Below, piece by piece: positions 11,200 to 21,025 of a stretch of DNA of 64,000 nucleotides (position 1 is the stretch's first letter; the number at the start of each line of letters is the position of its first letter). The DNA is taken from assembly GCA_026168455.1 (NCBI GenBank), contig CM047428.1, forward strand, positions 40,377,513 through 40,441,512, in the 5' to 3' direction. Under the pieces are notes generated by a model. That model searched no databases, had not been told where the DNA came from, and saw nothing but the letters and a program-made list of their open reading frames with translations. The translations under genes were made by a program, and so were the position numbers. The stretch comes from Theocolax elegans (lineage: Eukaryota; Arthropoda; Insecta; Hymenoptera; Cerocephalidae).

Positions 11200-14190
11200 T
11201 TCTCGAGTTATGAGCTGGCAATGTCAAGCTCGCTGATGGTAGTACTCATCCGTTGTGTGGTCACGTGATGCTACCATTTACCATCGGTAAAGAGACTCGA
11301 GAAATACGTGTTGCGATCATGCCGAACCTGGATGCTGAATGCTACATCGGCGTAAATTTTATCCGAGCATTCCGACCGTTTACTTCTAGAGGGAACGGAT
11401 CAAGTCCTACATCTGGAAGTGGCAACGATTTGTTATCATCAGTAGGTGTTGCTGACGTAACAGAAGGAGAGCACACAAAATTGCGCTAGCTTCTAGACCC
11501 AGTGTTGTCCACAACCTTGCCAAAGATCGGCCGCTCTTATGATGTCAAACATGAAATCGACGTCGGATCAGCCAGGTTGATCAATACCCCGTCTCCGACA
11601 AGATTGGATAAGTGCAACGTCAAATTCGCGAAAATTGATAGATTGATGAAACAATTTTTACAACGTCACACGCTATCTAATCTACAACGTTAATGTCTCA
11701 TTTTTTATGTGAGTCATAATGTCTAATAATAATATGTCTTATGTGAGTTAATTCTTCTAATGTGAATAAAGTCTTCATATAACTAGGTACTGGTAGGTCA
11801 CTAGTGTGCCACATAGCTGGGGTTACCCACGTTAATTGTCCCAATTGTGAGCATACACGGCATTTTCTGGCAAACCTAAAAGTAAAGCACTAAACTCCCT
11901 CCTCCCCTCACCCCCTTCCTAAGCCCGGTGCCACTAAAAGAGCGTACGAATTCTACGAGGCACATGATGCGGGTTGGTTAACACACGAGGTTGATTATTA
12001 TGAAATATAGATACCTCACTAACTACGTTGAATTGCTAAATAGAGAGTACGCAAATGTTCAAGAAGTAGGAGAGAGTAATTCTTTTAAACATTTGAAACT
12101 GGCAAAATCTGCTGAGTTACCTGTAGTTCAGGCTGTGAGTTTTCCGAAGCTAAACTCAACGTTCAAGACTGCAAACAAAGCAAATATACCTTTGGAGATC
12201 AAGAAGATCAAAGAATCTTTCGGGTTCGAAATGCTCTGTGGGCAAGTGTTTAATAAGAGCAAACGTTTACTTAGTGAGATGGTAAACAAGAGAGAGATCA
12301 AAACTTAGTAAACACACCAAAAAGGAGAACCATGATATTTGGTCAGAGTTATACTTCATCCTAATTTGGAACTAGTGCGTCTTGTCCTACACTATCCAAT
12401 CCACCAAAATTGTAAACAACTTCGGTCTTTCCTTGGCATAGTCAGTTGGTATTCACGCTTTATTGAGTAAGAGTCAAATATTCAGAATCCTTTCCTGAGA
12501 TTCATATGTAAATATCAGCTATAGTAGTGAGACAGAGAGCAAGATGCTACATTTAATAAAGTTAGGTTAGCTCCAGACCAGACTTCTCTAAGCCATTATG
12601 AGACCAACATGATGCGAGTGATAACGCTATTGGAGTAGTTTTCTTTCTTCTTCTTTTCTTCATGTTTGGCTATAGGTCCCTATTTTTAGGACCCGGTTTG
12701 ACACCATTTAATTATAGAACTCATTTCTGAGAGACGAAGTGCATGTGCAACACAACTGGTCCTACATTTTAAGATGAGATCTGAACCACCAGAACCGCGG
12801 TTTTTTTAACGAATTTCAGCACATACACATTTTATGAAAAAAAACTCAGAGGTGCCCGCTTCGGGATTCGAACCCCGACCCTCCGAGTGGAAAGTCGAGA
12901 TCCGAACCTCTGAGCCACCGCGGCTCTTAAAGTAGTTTTCACCCAAGATGATAAAAATGGTTTCAAGCGTTCGAACGTATTTCAGCCGAGCAAGGCTGAG
13001 CGCAATTATTATGGATTTTGCCTTATTATGGACAATTAAAAAACTTCGGCCGTACGTTGAAGTGTACCCTTTTAAAGCTGTGACGGATCACGACGCGCTC
13101 TAATACATGAAAATTTTTAAAGAACCCACAGGCAGACTAGCTTGAAATAGCCTCCTTTGACGTAATCATCGATTCTTGGTATATCTACAGAGTGATCGCT
13201 GTAAGGCCCAGTCTTCAGAAACTTCTACAAAAAAACATTACCTTACATCGTATGATCACTTGGAAGTTAGGAAACCTACGATAAAGTAGCACAAGATTAT
13301 TACTGGCCAGACGTTTACCACGACGTCAGGGAATTCGCTGTGCAGTGTATAGGCTGCCAACGTTATTAAAGTCTCTCAGGTAGGTCCACAAGGTTTAATG
13401 TGTAAACAAAATATTGAAAGACCGTATTCCAACATTATAGATCCTCTCAGGTAGGTCCACAAGTTTAACAAAATATTGTAAGACCGTATGCTTATGGTAG
13501 CAGCAGGCATAACGGTACTACCATGTAGCAAGAATCAGTACAAATACATACTGGCATTCTAAAATTTGTTTAGAAACTGAGTTGATTTATAACCACTACA
13601 AGCTGCTACGCGTAAGTCGATTGAGAAAGCATTTGGAGAACTCATACTATTCCGGTGGAAAACTCTTGATTATGTCCTCACGGTTAATGGTATAGAGTTT
13701 GTCAATAGCAAGTTGACACGAATGCTTGTGGAGTACGAGATTGAACAGATTACAGCTCCTCCTAATCGGTCACAACGCTATCAAGTCAAGTGAAATATTA
13801 GGATGTTGCAAAAAATGATTGCGGCTTTTGTCGAATCCGGCCATTGTAGTAGAGACGTGCATCTGTACGAATTCTACCATGCTATCAATATGTCAGTGCA
13901 GTCAAGTACTGAACTGAAGTCTTTCCAGCTTTTTCCAATTGACTCCGAAATGTGGTTTGATTGACTCAAACGTCTCGACTCACTTTACGATGTAGTGTAC
14001 AAGCATATCGATGAAGAGCAACATCACCAAGAGAAAATCTACAATAAAAATAAACATAAGAACAACAGGTTCTTCGAATTCAAAAAGAAACTATCACCAA
14101 TTGTCTTAAGAATTGAAGAATCTGGTATAAAGATCCGCATCCACGTATTAGTAGATACGATTCATCGAGGAAGAAAACTAGACTAGCAAC
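11200..14190 (+). pseudogene. Decayed Ty3/Gypsy pol (Gypsy2)
   Basis: Fragments appear in the correct Gypsy order. The protease end 'IMPNLDAECYIGVNFIRAF' is at 11,310. The RT start 'HEIDVGSARLI' is near 11,550. The RT connection 'LRSFLGIVSWYSRFIE' is near 12,415, followed by RNase H 'TDHDAL...KEPTGRLA' near 13,085. An HHCC-like integrase start is near 13,240-13,370, and an integrase core at 13,606-13,780 reads 'KAFGELILFRW', 'TVNGIEFVNS' and 'APPNRSQR'. The usual TDNG of the integrase core is TVNG here, so a catalytic Asp is lost. Many stops, frameshifts and deletions separate the parts; the RT palm is mostly gone and a SINE is inserted at 12,632. No LTRs were recognised. The ORFs at 11,253, 11,502 and 13,995 belong to it. 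Confidence 0.8.
12632..12932 (-). mobile_element. tRNA-derived SINE (family B)
   Basis: On the minus strand the head GAGCCGCGGTGGCTCAGAGG carries an A-box-like TGGCTCAGAGG. About 40 nt later comes the B box GGGTTCGAATCCC, then GAAGCGGGCACC. A body of about 200 bp follows, with CCGCGGTTCTGGTGG, GCACATGCACTTCG and GGTGTCAAACCGGGTCC, and ends in GAAGAAAAGAAGAA. The head differs from SINE family A in sequence and probable tRNA origin. It lies between the RT connection and RNase H remnants of Gypsy2, so it is younger than that element. It is not a functional tRNA gene, because the body continues directly and the anticodon stem pairs poorly. Confidence 0.75.
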
Positions 14191-14780
14191 AATAAGTCTG
14201 CCATTGTGATATTGGGGTGAGCGAAAGGTTTAATATATAATATTCTATAATAAATTGTATAATGTTTGGGACTCACAAGAAGGCTGAGATGGCCAGACGG
14301 AAAGAGAGCCGAAGTAAAACAAAGAAACAATGGGTGGAAGAGACTACGTTGCGTCAGTCATAGCAGTACACGCGGTTATTGTGGATGCACAGCCTCAAGT
14401 GAATCAACCATCGTACAATGTGTGACTAACTATTCTAAAATCTGATTTAAATTTCTTCCGGTAAAGTATCCGTAAAGTACGATTTTACGTACTGCTTTGA
14501 CACGTGTACGAAAAAAAAATTATATTGGAATTGTTAAGAACTTTGCAGATACTCTCTCGAAAAGTATTGTTATTGGTAGTATAGCCCTGCATTTCTTAAT
14601 CTACGCAGAAAAATTCTAGCCCCACATATCGTGCAATGGATAGAGTGTTTACATAAATTCCCAAAAATATATGATCTAGTAAAAAGACATAGAAACTTAG
14701 CAACAGCCAAACAAGCCCGGTACCCCAAAAAGGAAAACTAATTAAATAAACATATTTTGAATAAAATAAAACTGCATTGC
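14191..14780 (+). other. Noncoding DNA with a second Gypsy integrase tail fragment
   Basis: Mostly unrecognised sequence. At about 14,648-14,745 the plus strand reads 'KFPKIYDLVKRHRNLATAKQARYPKK', similar in layout to the integrase C-terminal region of Gypsy1 (ALHDLVKHHMDKATARQAKYY). It is probably the last remnant of Gypsy2 or of another Gypsy copy. Confidence 0.5.
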
Positions 14781-16095
14781 GATATCTTCAAGAAAGGAAA
14801 GAAATACTAACTAAATTTGCGCTAATTAGTAGAGGCAACAACAGGTTGAAACTTTGTTGAGCGCCTGCGACTAGTTTAACGACAATCGTCGGCAACCTAA
14901 GAGAAGAGGCATAATAGCTAAAGCCGCCATAGTGGCTACAACTAAGATGCAGGCTCAAAAGAGGAGTATGGAGTGCCCTCAAAGCTCGCCTGAAGTCTAT
15001 AAAAGCCGAAAGAAGAAGAAGCCTCGAAGGGAGGTACCACCGTCTGGCATGGACAAGGAGCAATCCAAGTCCAAGTCTTTGGCGGGAAAAAAGCCGAGCG
15101 CCAAGTCGGGACAGGCGTCTATTGATAGGAGAAAGCTCCAGAAGGCTCCGGTATCCACCTTGGTGGTCACCATTGCAAAGGACCGTACGTTTGCTGAAGT
15201 CTTGGGGAAGCTCCCAAAGGAAGTCAACCCGGACGACAGCGGCGCCCAGGTTCTGAGCGTACGGCCGACAGGGCGGGGAGATGTCCTGCTCCGGCTGGGC
15301 AAGAAGACGGACGCAACAGCATTCGCGGAGAAAGTCCGCACGGCTACTAAAGGTATGCCTGGAGATCAGAGACCTGGACGCTCTCACAACGAGGGACGAA
15401 GTGGTGGCGGCCCTAGATAAAGTTCTCGCGTCTCCGCCTGAGAGCCGAGAGGTGAAGCTTTTGGGTCCCAACCGCAATCAACAAAAGACAGCCATCGTAA
15501 AGCTAGATCACGAGACCGCTGACAAGCTAAAGTCGATGCGACATCTTTGCGTCGGCTTTCTAAGCTGTCGCGTTCGGGATCGAGTTTTGGTCGAGAGGTG
15601 CTATCGGTGCCTAGACTTCGGCCACACGAAACGGAATTGTAAGGGAGTGGACAGGTCCTCGTCATGCTACAAGTGCGGCGAGCCTGGACACAACCTTAAG
15701 AATTGTAAGAGTGCTCCCTAATATTTCCTTTGTCCTTCAAAGAGTGCTCAGGGAGTATCTCACGTGGCGGGATCCGGAGCCTGTGCCATCTTTCGGCGCA
15801 CGCTCGAAACCGCAAGGAAGGCCGTTTCACGATAAGTGGCAGTCTCAACGTGGGAGGATAGAATAAGGAACGAATGACGCATGTCACAGACACGCCTCCC
15901 AGCTTGAAGTAATGTAAAACACAGTTCCGGGCTGGGCAGGTGAAAGCGTTGGGTTTGGAGTTTTAGCCGGTAAGAATCCGGCACTGGCGACGAGTGCGGA
16001 CCCTCGTCGTCGTCTTATGTAAGATTTCTCCAGTTTCCCACGAAAAAAAAAAGAAAAAAAAATAAATAATAATAATAATAATAATAATAATAATC
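14780..16095 (+). mobile_element. R1-type LINE with ORF2 missing
   Basis: The order is a short leader, ORF1 (14,932-15,721), then a GC-rich tail of about 300 bp resembling the 3' end of R1-clade LINEs ('TTTTAGCCGGTAAGAATCCGGCACTGGCGACGAG', a small stem-loop), an A-rich run at 16,044 and a (TAA)n tract to 16,095. No endonuclease or RT is present between ORF1 and the tail, where several kilobases would be expected. Either ORF2 was deleted in this copy, or the family is an ORF1-only derivative moved in trans. The 5' end is uncertain. Confidence 0.7.
14932..15721 (+). pseudogene. R1-type ORF1 (gag-like, CCHC) with one frameshift
   Basis: The first half is Lys/Ser-rich and basic, then reads 'VVTIAKDRTFAEVLGKLPKEVNP', 'VLSVRPTGRGDVLLRLGK' and 'FAEKVRTATKG'. 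The frame then shifts by one near 15,345-15,355 into 'LEIRDLDALTTRDEVVAAL', 'TAIVKLDHETADKLKS' and 'GFLSCRVRDRVLVERCYRC'. Two zinc knuckles follow: C-X2-C-X4-H-X4-C at 'CYRCLDFGHTKRNC' and again at 'CYKCGEPGHNLKNC'. This is the standard layout of R1/TRAS-like ORF1 nucleic-acid-binding proteins. Apart from the one frameshift it is open. The true start may be upstream of 14,932, because no strong ATG context was seen. Confidence 0.85.
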
Positions 16096-16499
16096 TTAGA
16101 TCTAATATATAATTAAGAAGGATATGGATTATATTAGATACTTTATATAATTGTTTTGTAGAAGTTACAATTATTTTTGTGCCTTAATATTTTTGGGACT
16201 TACAATTTTGAAACTTTAAGTTTTAATTATCAATTAATTTGAAATCAATTTTTAACCAGATTTATTTTCATATTATTCGCGGGAAAATGGTTGGGGGTAC
16301 ACAATGCAGAAGTTAACAGTAGCCCAGAATGCGTAAAGTATTCAGTCTATCTCAAATAAGTATTTAGTAATAAATTAATTTGTATTTCAGTAATGTTACC
16401 CTACAATAATTTAAAATCATGCATTAACAGTATTTGTTATTTATTTAATTAAACAGCACTCTGCTCAATAAATAACTATTTTTAACAAAATTTTCTATA
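16096..16499. other. AT-rich DNA, no gene seen
   Basis: No coding or repeat structure recognised between the LINE tail and the Helitron helicase fragment. Confidence 0.4.
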
Positions 16500-17168
16500 T
16501 CTTCAGTACGGCTACCATGTTGAACAACTGGTAAGTTTGTCTAAGATCTCCTGAAACAAGTAACATATTACCACCAAGTATTTCTTTTGTATCACATATA
16601 TCTTGAAGTAGTCAGTCGACTGCTTCGAAAGCAAATTTTGATGTCACAGATATTTCATCCCATATTATAATTTTAACTTCTTTTAAATTTTTACCATCCT
16701 TTGAATTACATTTTATATTACCCATTGTACATTATGTTATATTAAGTGGTAATTTAAATGCTATGTGTACTGTTTTGCCATTTTGTACTAAGTTGGCTGC
16801 AATAACTGTTCAAGCAACGCATAAAAATGCCATGCCTGTTAATTTCAAATAGTCTATTAAAACGTTAAGTAAGTAACTCTTGACATTTCCTCCGTGTCCA
16901 TCAATAAAAATGCAATTTTTGTTTTTACTTTTTAACATTTCGAAACAGTGTCGTAAATATTCTTTTGTCGATCTTTTAATGAATTTACTTCAAATTCTAA
17001 TTCATTAAACATGTTACATTTATCGTAGAAAGTTGATATATTATTATTTTCTTGTGTATACATAGACGCATTTGGTAAATTAATATCAATTAAAGAATTT
17101 ATTATTATAATTATTAACTGCAGACATTGCAATATTTTACAATAAATGTATCCTATAGAGGTGCACAC
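16500..17168 (-). pseudogene. Helitron PIF1-type helicase fragment B
   Basis: Read on the minus strand, the pieces are 'DINLPNASMYTQENN' and 'SLKDRQKNIYDTV', then the Walker A region 'FIDGHGGNVKSYLLNVL' (normally G-GTGK; the loop is damaged). 'VIAANLVQNGKTVHIAFKLP', the Walker B 'IIIWDEISVTSKFAFEAVD' and 'LLVSGDLRQTYQL' follow. These are motifs I to III of PIF1-like Helitron helicases in order. Several stops and frameshifts are present. The open stretch 16,932-17,168 is its first part. It is opposite in strand to fragment A and probably a separate copy. Confidence 0.75.
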
Positions 17169-17390
17169 TGCGCCTGTACATAGGAGCCGGAGAACTTAAC
17201 ACTATATCCTAATACTAAATTAACCTAATACTATATTGAATAAGAATTTTGGAACTTAATCAGTATAACTAGTATACTGTTTAGTGCATCACTCTTTTAC
17301 ATTTTTTTTAAAACACTTAAAACTTTTTTTTTTAAATGCTCATATTATTGTTTAATATTATTACTTTTTTAAACATTTTTTCCTTATTTT

Positions 17391-17813
17391 TCACCAAAAT
17401 CTTGTTAACATGGCTCTAGCAGTTGTGAACGTTTCTGTTGACGCATTTCTGTTTCTTGCAAAAATAATTTTCTCGATGTTGTTTAGACTTGCAGGGCAAG
17501 TGATTCCAACCGCACAAGTGACTCTGTAATGTAGAAACATTTCCTGATGTTTTGAAGAATCACATTTACATGCTGATGTAAATACCATATCATCTATAAC
17601 TACTAGATCTTTGTATTTAGGCTGCTGTTTCAGTGGGTAAACAGAATTTGTAAAAATTTGTTTTCCTCTTATTCCCCTATCAAAATAAAAAATTGCTTTA
17701 TTCGATCCAATGTAGTTTAGATCTCCATAGGACATGCGGTAAGAGTTAACTTGCTGTAATTTCTTCCCTGGTGGATTAGTGACCTTCATATTTGTGGCAT
17801 TATCTTCAGCCAT
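17391..17813 (-). CDS. Unrecognised 140-codon ORF
   Basis: ATG-initiated frame with ordinary amino-acid composition: a hydrophilic start, 'DLNYIGSNKAIFYFDRGIRG', a Cys-containing 'SACKCDSSKHQEMF' and 'VTCAVGITCPASLNN', and a basic end. I do not recognise a family. It lies just upstream of Helitron fragment B on the same strand, so it may be part of a mobile element, or a spurious ORF in AT-rich DNA. Confidence 0.3.
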   Translation of the reverse strand: MAEDNATNMKVTNPPGKKLQQVNSYRMSYGDLNYIGSNKAIFYFDRGIRGKQIFTNSVYPLKQQPKYKDLVVIDDMVFTSACKCDSSKHQEMFLHYRVTCAVGITCPASLNNIEKIIFARNRNASTETFTTARAMLTRFW

Positions 17814-17964
17814 TTTGTCTATTTTAGTTGCAACCTTCTTTTTGCTCTTTTAAAATTTATTCATTGTAACTATCGATCCTTTCATATGTTCCGCGTCGTC
17901 TTATGAATTCTTTCAAATAATAATAATAATAATAAAAATTTAATCCATGCAAAATAAAATATAT

Positions 17965-18970
17965 TGTGACGTGTCCACTGGGGATTAGGGTGGAGTCACG
18001 GTTAAAACACAAAAAATCAACAACTTAGTTAAAAGAGATTGCAGGTTTAATGCACTTACTGTGCTTTCAAGTATTACACGGCAAAGCAGCGGCTTTGCCG
18101 TTCAAAGTTGCCAGTCACGTTGGCCGCGGTCGCTCGCGTTCGCGCGATTGCTGGCCGTCCCGCACCTAACCACGCGTCGCGCACACACACTTAAAGGAAG
18201 CTGGACTTGGGAGGAAGGAGCACGGCTCACCTGGACGCTCGTCTCCTGGATCCCTCGGACACACACGTAGCCTTTTGAAATAGCGATATGGCGTGGTACA
18301 CGATCGGTGGTCGGTCGCAGTCTCTCGATTATCGGCACGCACGAAGCGAGAGAGTTTCTCCTCTGCGTATTGCGCAGGCGCGCCTACTCTCGCGTCTCGA
18401 GTCGTGCGGCCATGGTTTCGCTGCCTCGACGGAGATGTCGTCGACGACGTTGACTTAGTGGTGCCGGATGGCGATTGAGTAACTGCGGCCCTGCTGAGAA
18501 TACTATCTGCGAGGTAAGCTTTTAAATCGTTCCTTTTTACCTCGATTTTAAGCTAAATCGAGCCCCTCGAGTTTCTTTATTGCAGGTGCCGTATATTGTC
18601 AATACGGGATCTTCGGCTCGGAGTGTCCGCACAGCTGGAGAGGTCATTCCAGGCTGGATGGGACCTGGGGATACAGTACGGGTCATTCCTGGTGCTGGAC
18701 AAGGCATAAGGATGCTGGATCAACGGAGCAGTGTGTGTGTGTGTGCAATTGTGCGCAGTCAGGAGTCGCATCTCCTTTGCTTCGGGTTCTCCTGCTTACT
18801 ACGCACTGTAAGCCTATATCGGTTTCACACATTCGCATATGTGTGTCTATTAGGACTTAATTGGTGTGTATAGCACGCTTACTTCGCATAGTAAGCTTGA
18901 CAGGTGCTATACTATACCTTGTCTCGCTATTTTATTTCTAAGTGACATGTAGTATAACTACAATGTCACA
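17965..18970 (-). repeat. 3' LTR of Gypsy1 (1,006 bp)
   Basis: It matches 28,489-29,524 almost exactly. In element orientation it starts TGTGACATTGTAG and ends GACACGTCACA. It lacks 30 bp present in the other LTR (28,926-28,955 region: GTGCGGCCATGG here). The U3 end folds into a near-perfect hairpin (plus 18,942-18,970, GTGACATGTAGT / ACTACAATGTCAC). GTAAGC near 18,512 and TTTATTGCAG near 18,575 look like splice sites on the plus strand, antisense to the element, and their use is unknown. ORFs read inside it are not genes. Confidence 0.95.
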
Positions 18971-18988
18971 ACTCCCCCCTCCCAAACC
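18971..18988 (-). other. Polypurine tract of Gypsy1
   Basis: On the minus strand GGTTTGGGAGGGGGGAGT abuts the 3' LTR, the expected plus-strand primer of Gypsy-type reverse transcription. It matches the TR-GAG tract at 43,649-43,666 at 16 of 18 positions. Confidence 0.85.
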
Positions 18989-19879
18989 AAAGTTATACCT
19001 TACTTCGATTTAGAATACGCAAGGGGATGCACAATGCACACAGAAGTATGAATACAATACTAGCTATCAAAACGATTCTAGATAGATCCTAGTACGTAAA
19101 AAACTTAACCTAAGATAGCCGGTGCTATCTACAGCGGTGTAAAGTGTAACTGTCTGTGTTGTTTGTGTCGTAAAATAAATTACCTTTTTTTTTCGCATAT
19201 CTTACTATTAAACTTCAACAGAATAACAAAAAAAAATTTTCCAATTGGTTAGTGTAATGGGTTTCTTGAATTCTGGAACACTGGAATCTGGAACAGCTGT
19301 TCTTTAGAGTTAATCTGTGTAACCGTGTAACACGCTGAGTGTGTAATTATTACTTTCCCGATAACTAAATTACTTTATTCGATTCGAATTACGTGTGACT
19401 GGCTTACAAACTCTTATCACGCTCGCTTTCCGACCAATTCCGAAATTCGCGACATTCATAACCCAAACTAACATGAAACAATCATCCCAAAAAAAAATGT
19501 ATTAGAATAGAAAACTTTCATTCATTACTAACCTGGTGAGTTGCTTTCCTCTGTCGAAAGTGGCTTTACATCGAGATTAAATAATGACATGAATTTGACT
19601 ATAATAATGAAACTATTATGAGTAACTAATAGTGAATCAAACACATTATTTGGTTTTCTTAATTAATTCATTTTTTTAACAATTAAAAATTTATTCATTA
19701 TACTTTGTGAAGTTTGTATGTAATTCCAATTTATCAATTAACTATTATACTAAACTACATTGTGTACATATTTTTCTCTATATTCGGGAATGGTGTGGGT
19801 TTTAAGGGAGTAAAATACAAGTCACATTTCAATAGTTTTATCTAATTTAATAAAATTAAAAAAAAAATTTTACATTCCC
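18989..19879 (-). other. 3' noncoding region of Gypsy1
   Basis: AT-rich sequence between the end of ORF3 and the polypurine tract. No reading frame of note and no env-like protein with signal or transmembrane segments. Confidence 0.6.
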
Positions 19880-21025
19880 CTATTTGGGGTGAATCCTCAG
19901 GGCTTGTACCCATTCTTCCTGGCATTCCGGACAGGCCTCAATGGTCGTCCCGGTCCGGCCACATCCGCGGCAAAACTTTATACGTGCCTCCGGACACCTC
20001 TGCCAACTGTGGTTCCTGCTTCCACAGTTCCAGCATCCCTGCCTTCTACGGCCACTTTACGCCGTTGGACGTGGGGCCAGGGTGCTGGACACGGCGAGAT
20101 TTTGGGCCGGGAGCGTCCAGGTTCGCTGGGATCGTCTGGGGGGTGTTAGGGATCTGGTGCTGGATGGTGAGGGTAATTGGGGTGGTGGGGAAATTTTCAG
20201 GGACAAGAGGGATGGGATAGCTGGGGAAACCGGTCCCGTACGGCGTTCTTCGGGAGGTGGGGTGGTTTGACGGGGTGCTGGAGGGGCGTTTTGGATAGGG
20301 GCTAATAGGGATGGGGGCAAACCGGAAAGGGTAAGGGAAGGGGTATACGGGATAGGGATAGGGACAAAATGGACGATGCGCATTGCATGGTCTTGGGAGG
20401 GGTCGTGGTACACTTGGGTAATGGGTCTGGGGAATGCGGGAAGGGGGTCGGGAGATTGCGGCGCAAGGGGTTGGGGACGGGTCACAGGGAATGGTGCTAG
20501 ATGGGAATGGGACTGGGAAGTTGGTGCTGGATGGGGTTGGTGAGATGGTGCTGGAGGGGGCTGTGGTGCTGGATGGGGTTGGGGTTGAGGGACTGGTGCT
20601 GGAGGAGGCGGTGGGTTCACCGGGACCTGCGGTCGCTCGCATTGCGCAGGCGGCTTTCCGTGGCCGACCTCGGCGCCTTGGAGGTCTCTCGCCACCGGCT
20701 CCCTCGTCTGGCTCCTTCCTCTTCCCCGTGGTTGCGGGGGCCTGTGCCGCGGGACGCTTTCGCCGTAGTGGCTCGGCGTCTCCGTCACCTCCGCCCGGTA
20801 CGGCACGTAACCCCGGTACCGATACCCCTCCGGACTCTTCTCCCTCTTCAGAAGCGTCCGTTGAGGCACCGGGGACGGTGGTGCTGGAGGTGTTGCTGGA
20901 GTTGGTAGCGCTGCTACGTTTTGGGGAGGTGGGTAGATCGGCGCCTCGCCCATCAGAGGTCGTCGAACTGCCGACGTTCCGCCTCTTCCTCCCCTTCCTC
21001 GTAGGCTGCTTCGCCGTTGTAACAT
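19880..21025 (-). pseudogene. ORF3 of Gypsy1: Pro-rich protein with C-terminal zinc knuckles, one internal stop
   Basis: An ATG at 21,025 opens a frame different from pol. It gives 322 codons of Arg/Gly- then Pro-rich sequence up to TAA at 20,057-20,059. The same frame continues for 58 codons to TAG at 19,880. That extension reads 'GCWNCGSRNHSWQRC' (C-X2-C-X4-H-X4-C), then 'FCRGCGRTG' and 'ACPECQEEW'. This second zinc cluster lies beyond the end of pol (20,046), so the knuckles there are not explained by pol coding. The layout CWNCG..HSW..CP....FCR.CGR.G is closer to the TR-GAG knuckles than to Gypsy1's own Gag knuckles. Readthrough, a new nonsense mutation or a spliced transcript are all possible. 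It could also be a relic of an older gag 3' end. Confidence 0.6.

Noticed and set aside
18505..18590. Intron-like GTAAGC...TTTATTGCAG inside the Gypsy1 LTR
   Set aside because: It is on the plus strand, antisense to the element, and no coding sequence is joined by removing it. Noted in the LTR entry but not called as a gene.
18061..18873. ORFs in GC-rich LTRs (also 28,585-29,427, 38,707-39,258 and 43,795-44,346)
   Set aside because: They occur identically in both LTRs of each element, overlap on both strands and show no domain. GC-rich sequence lowers stop frequency.
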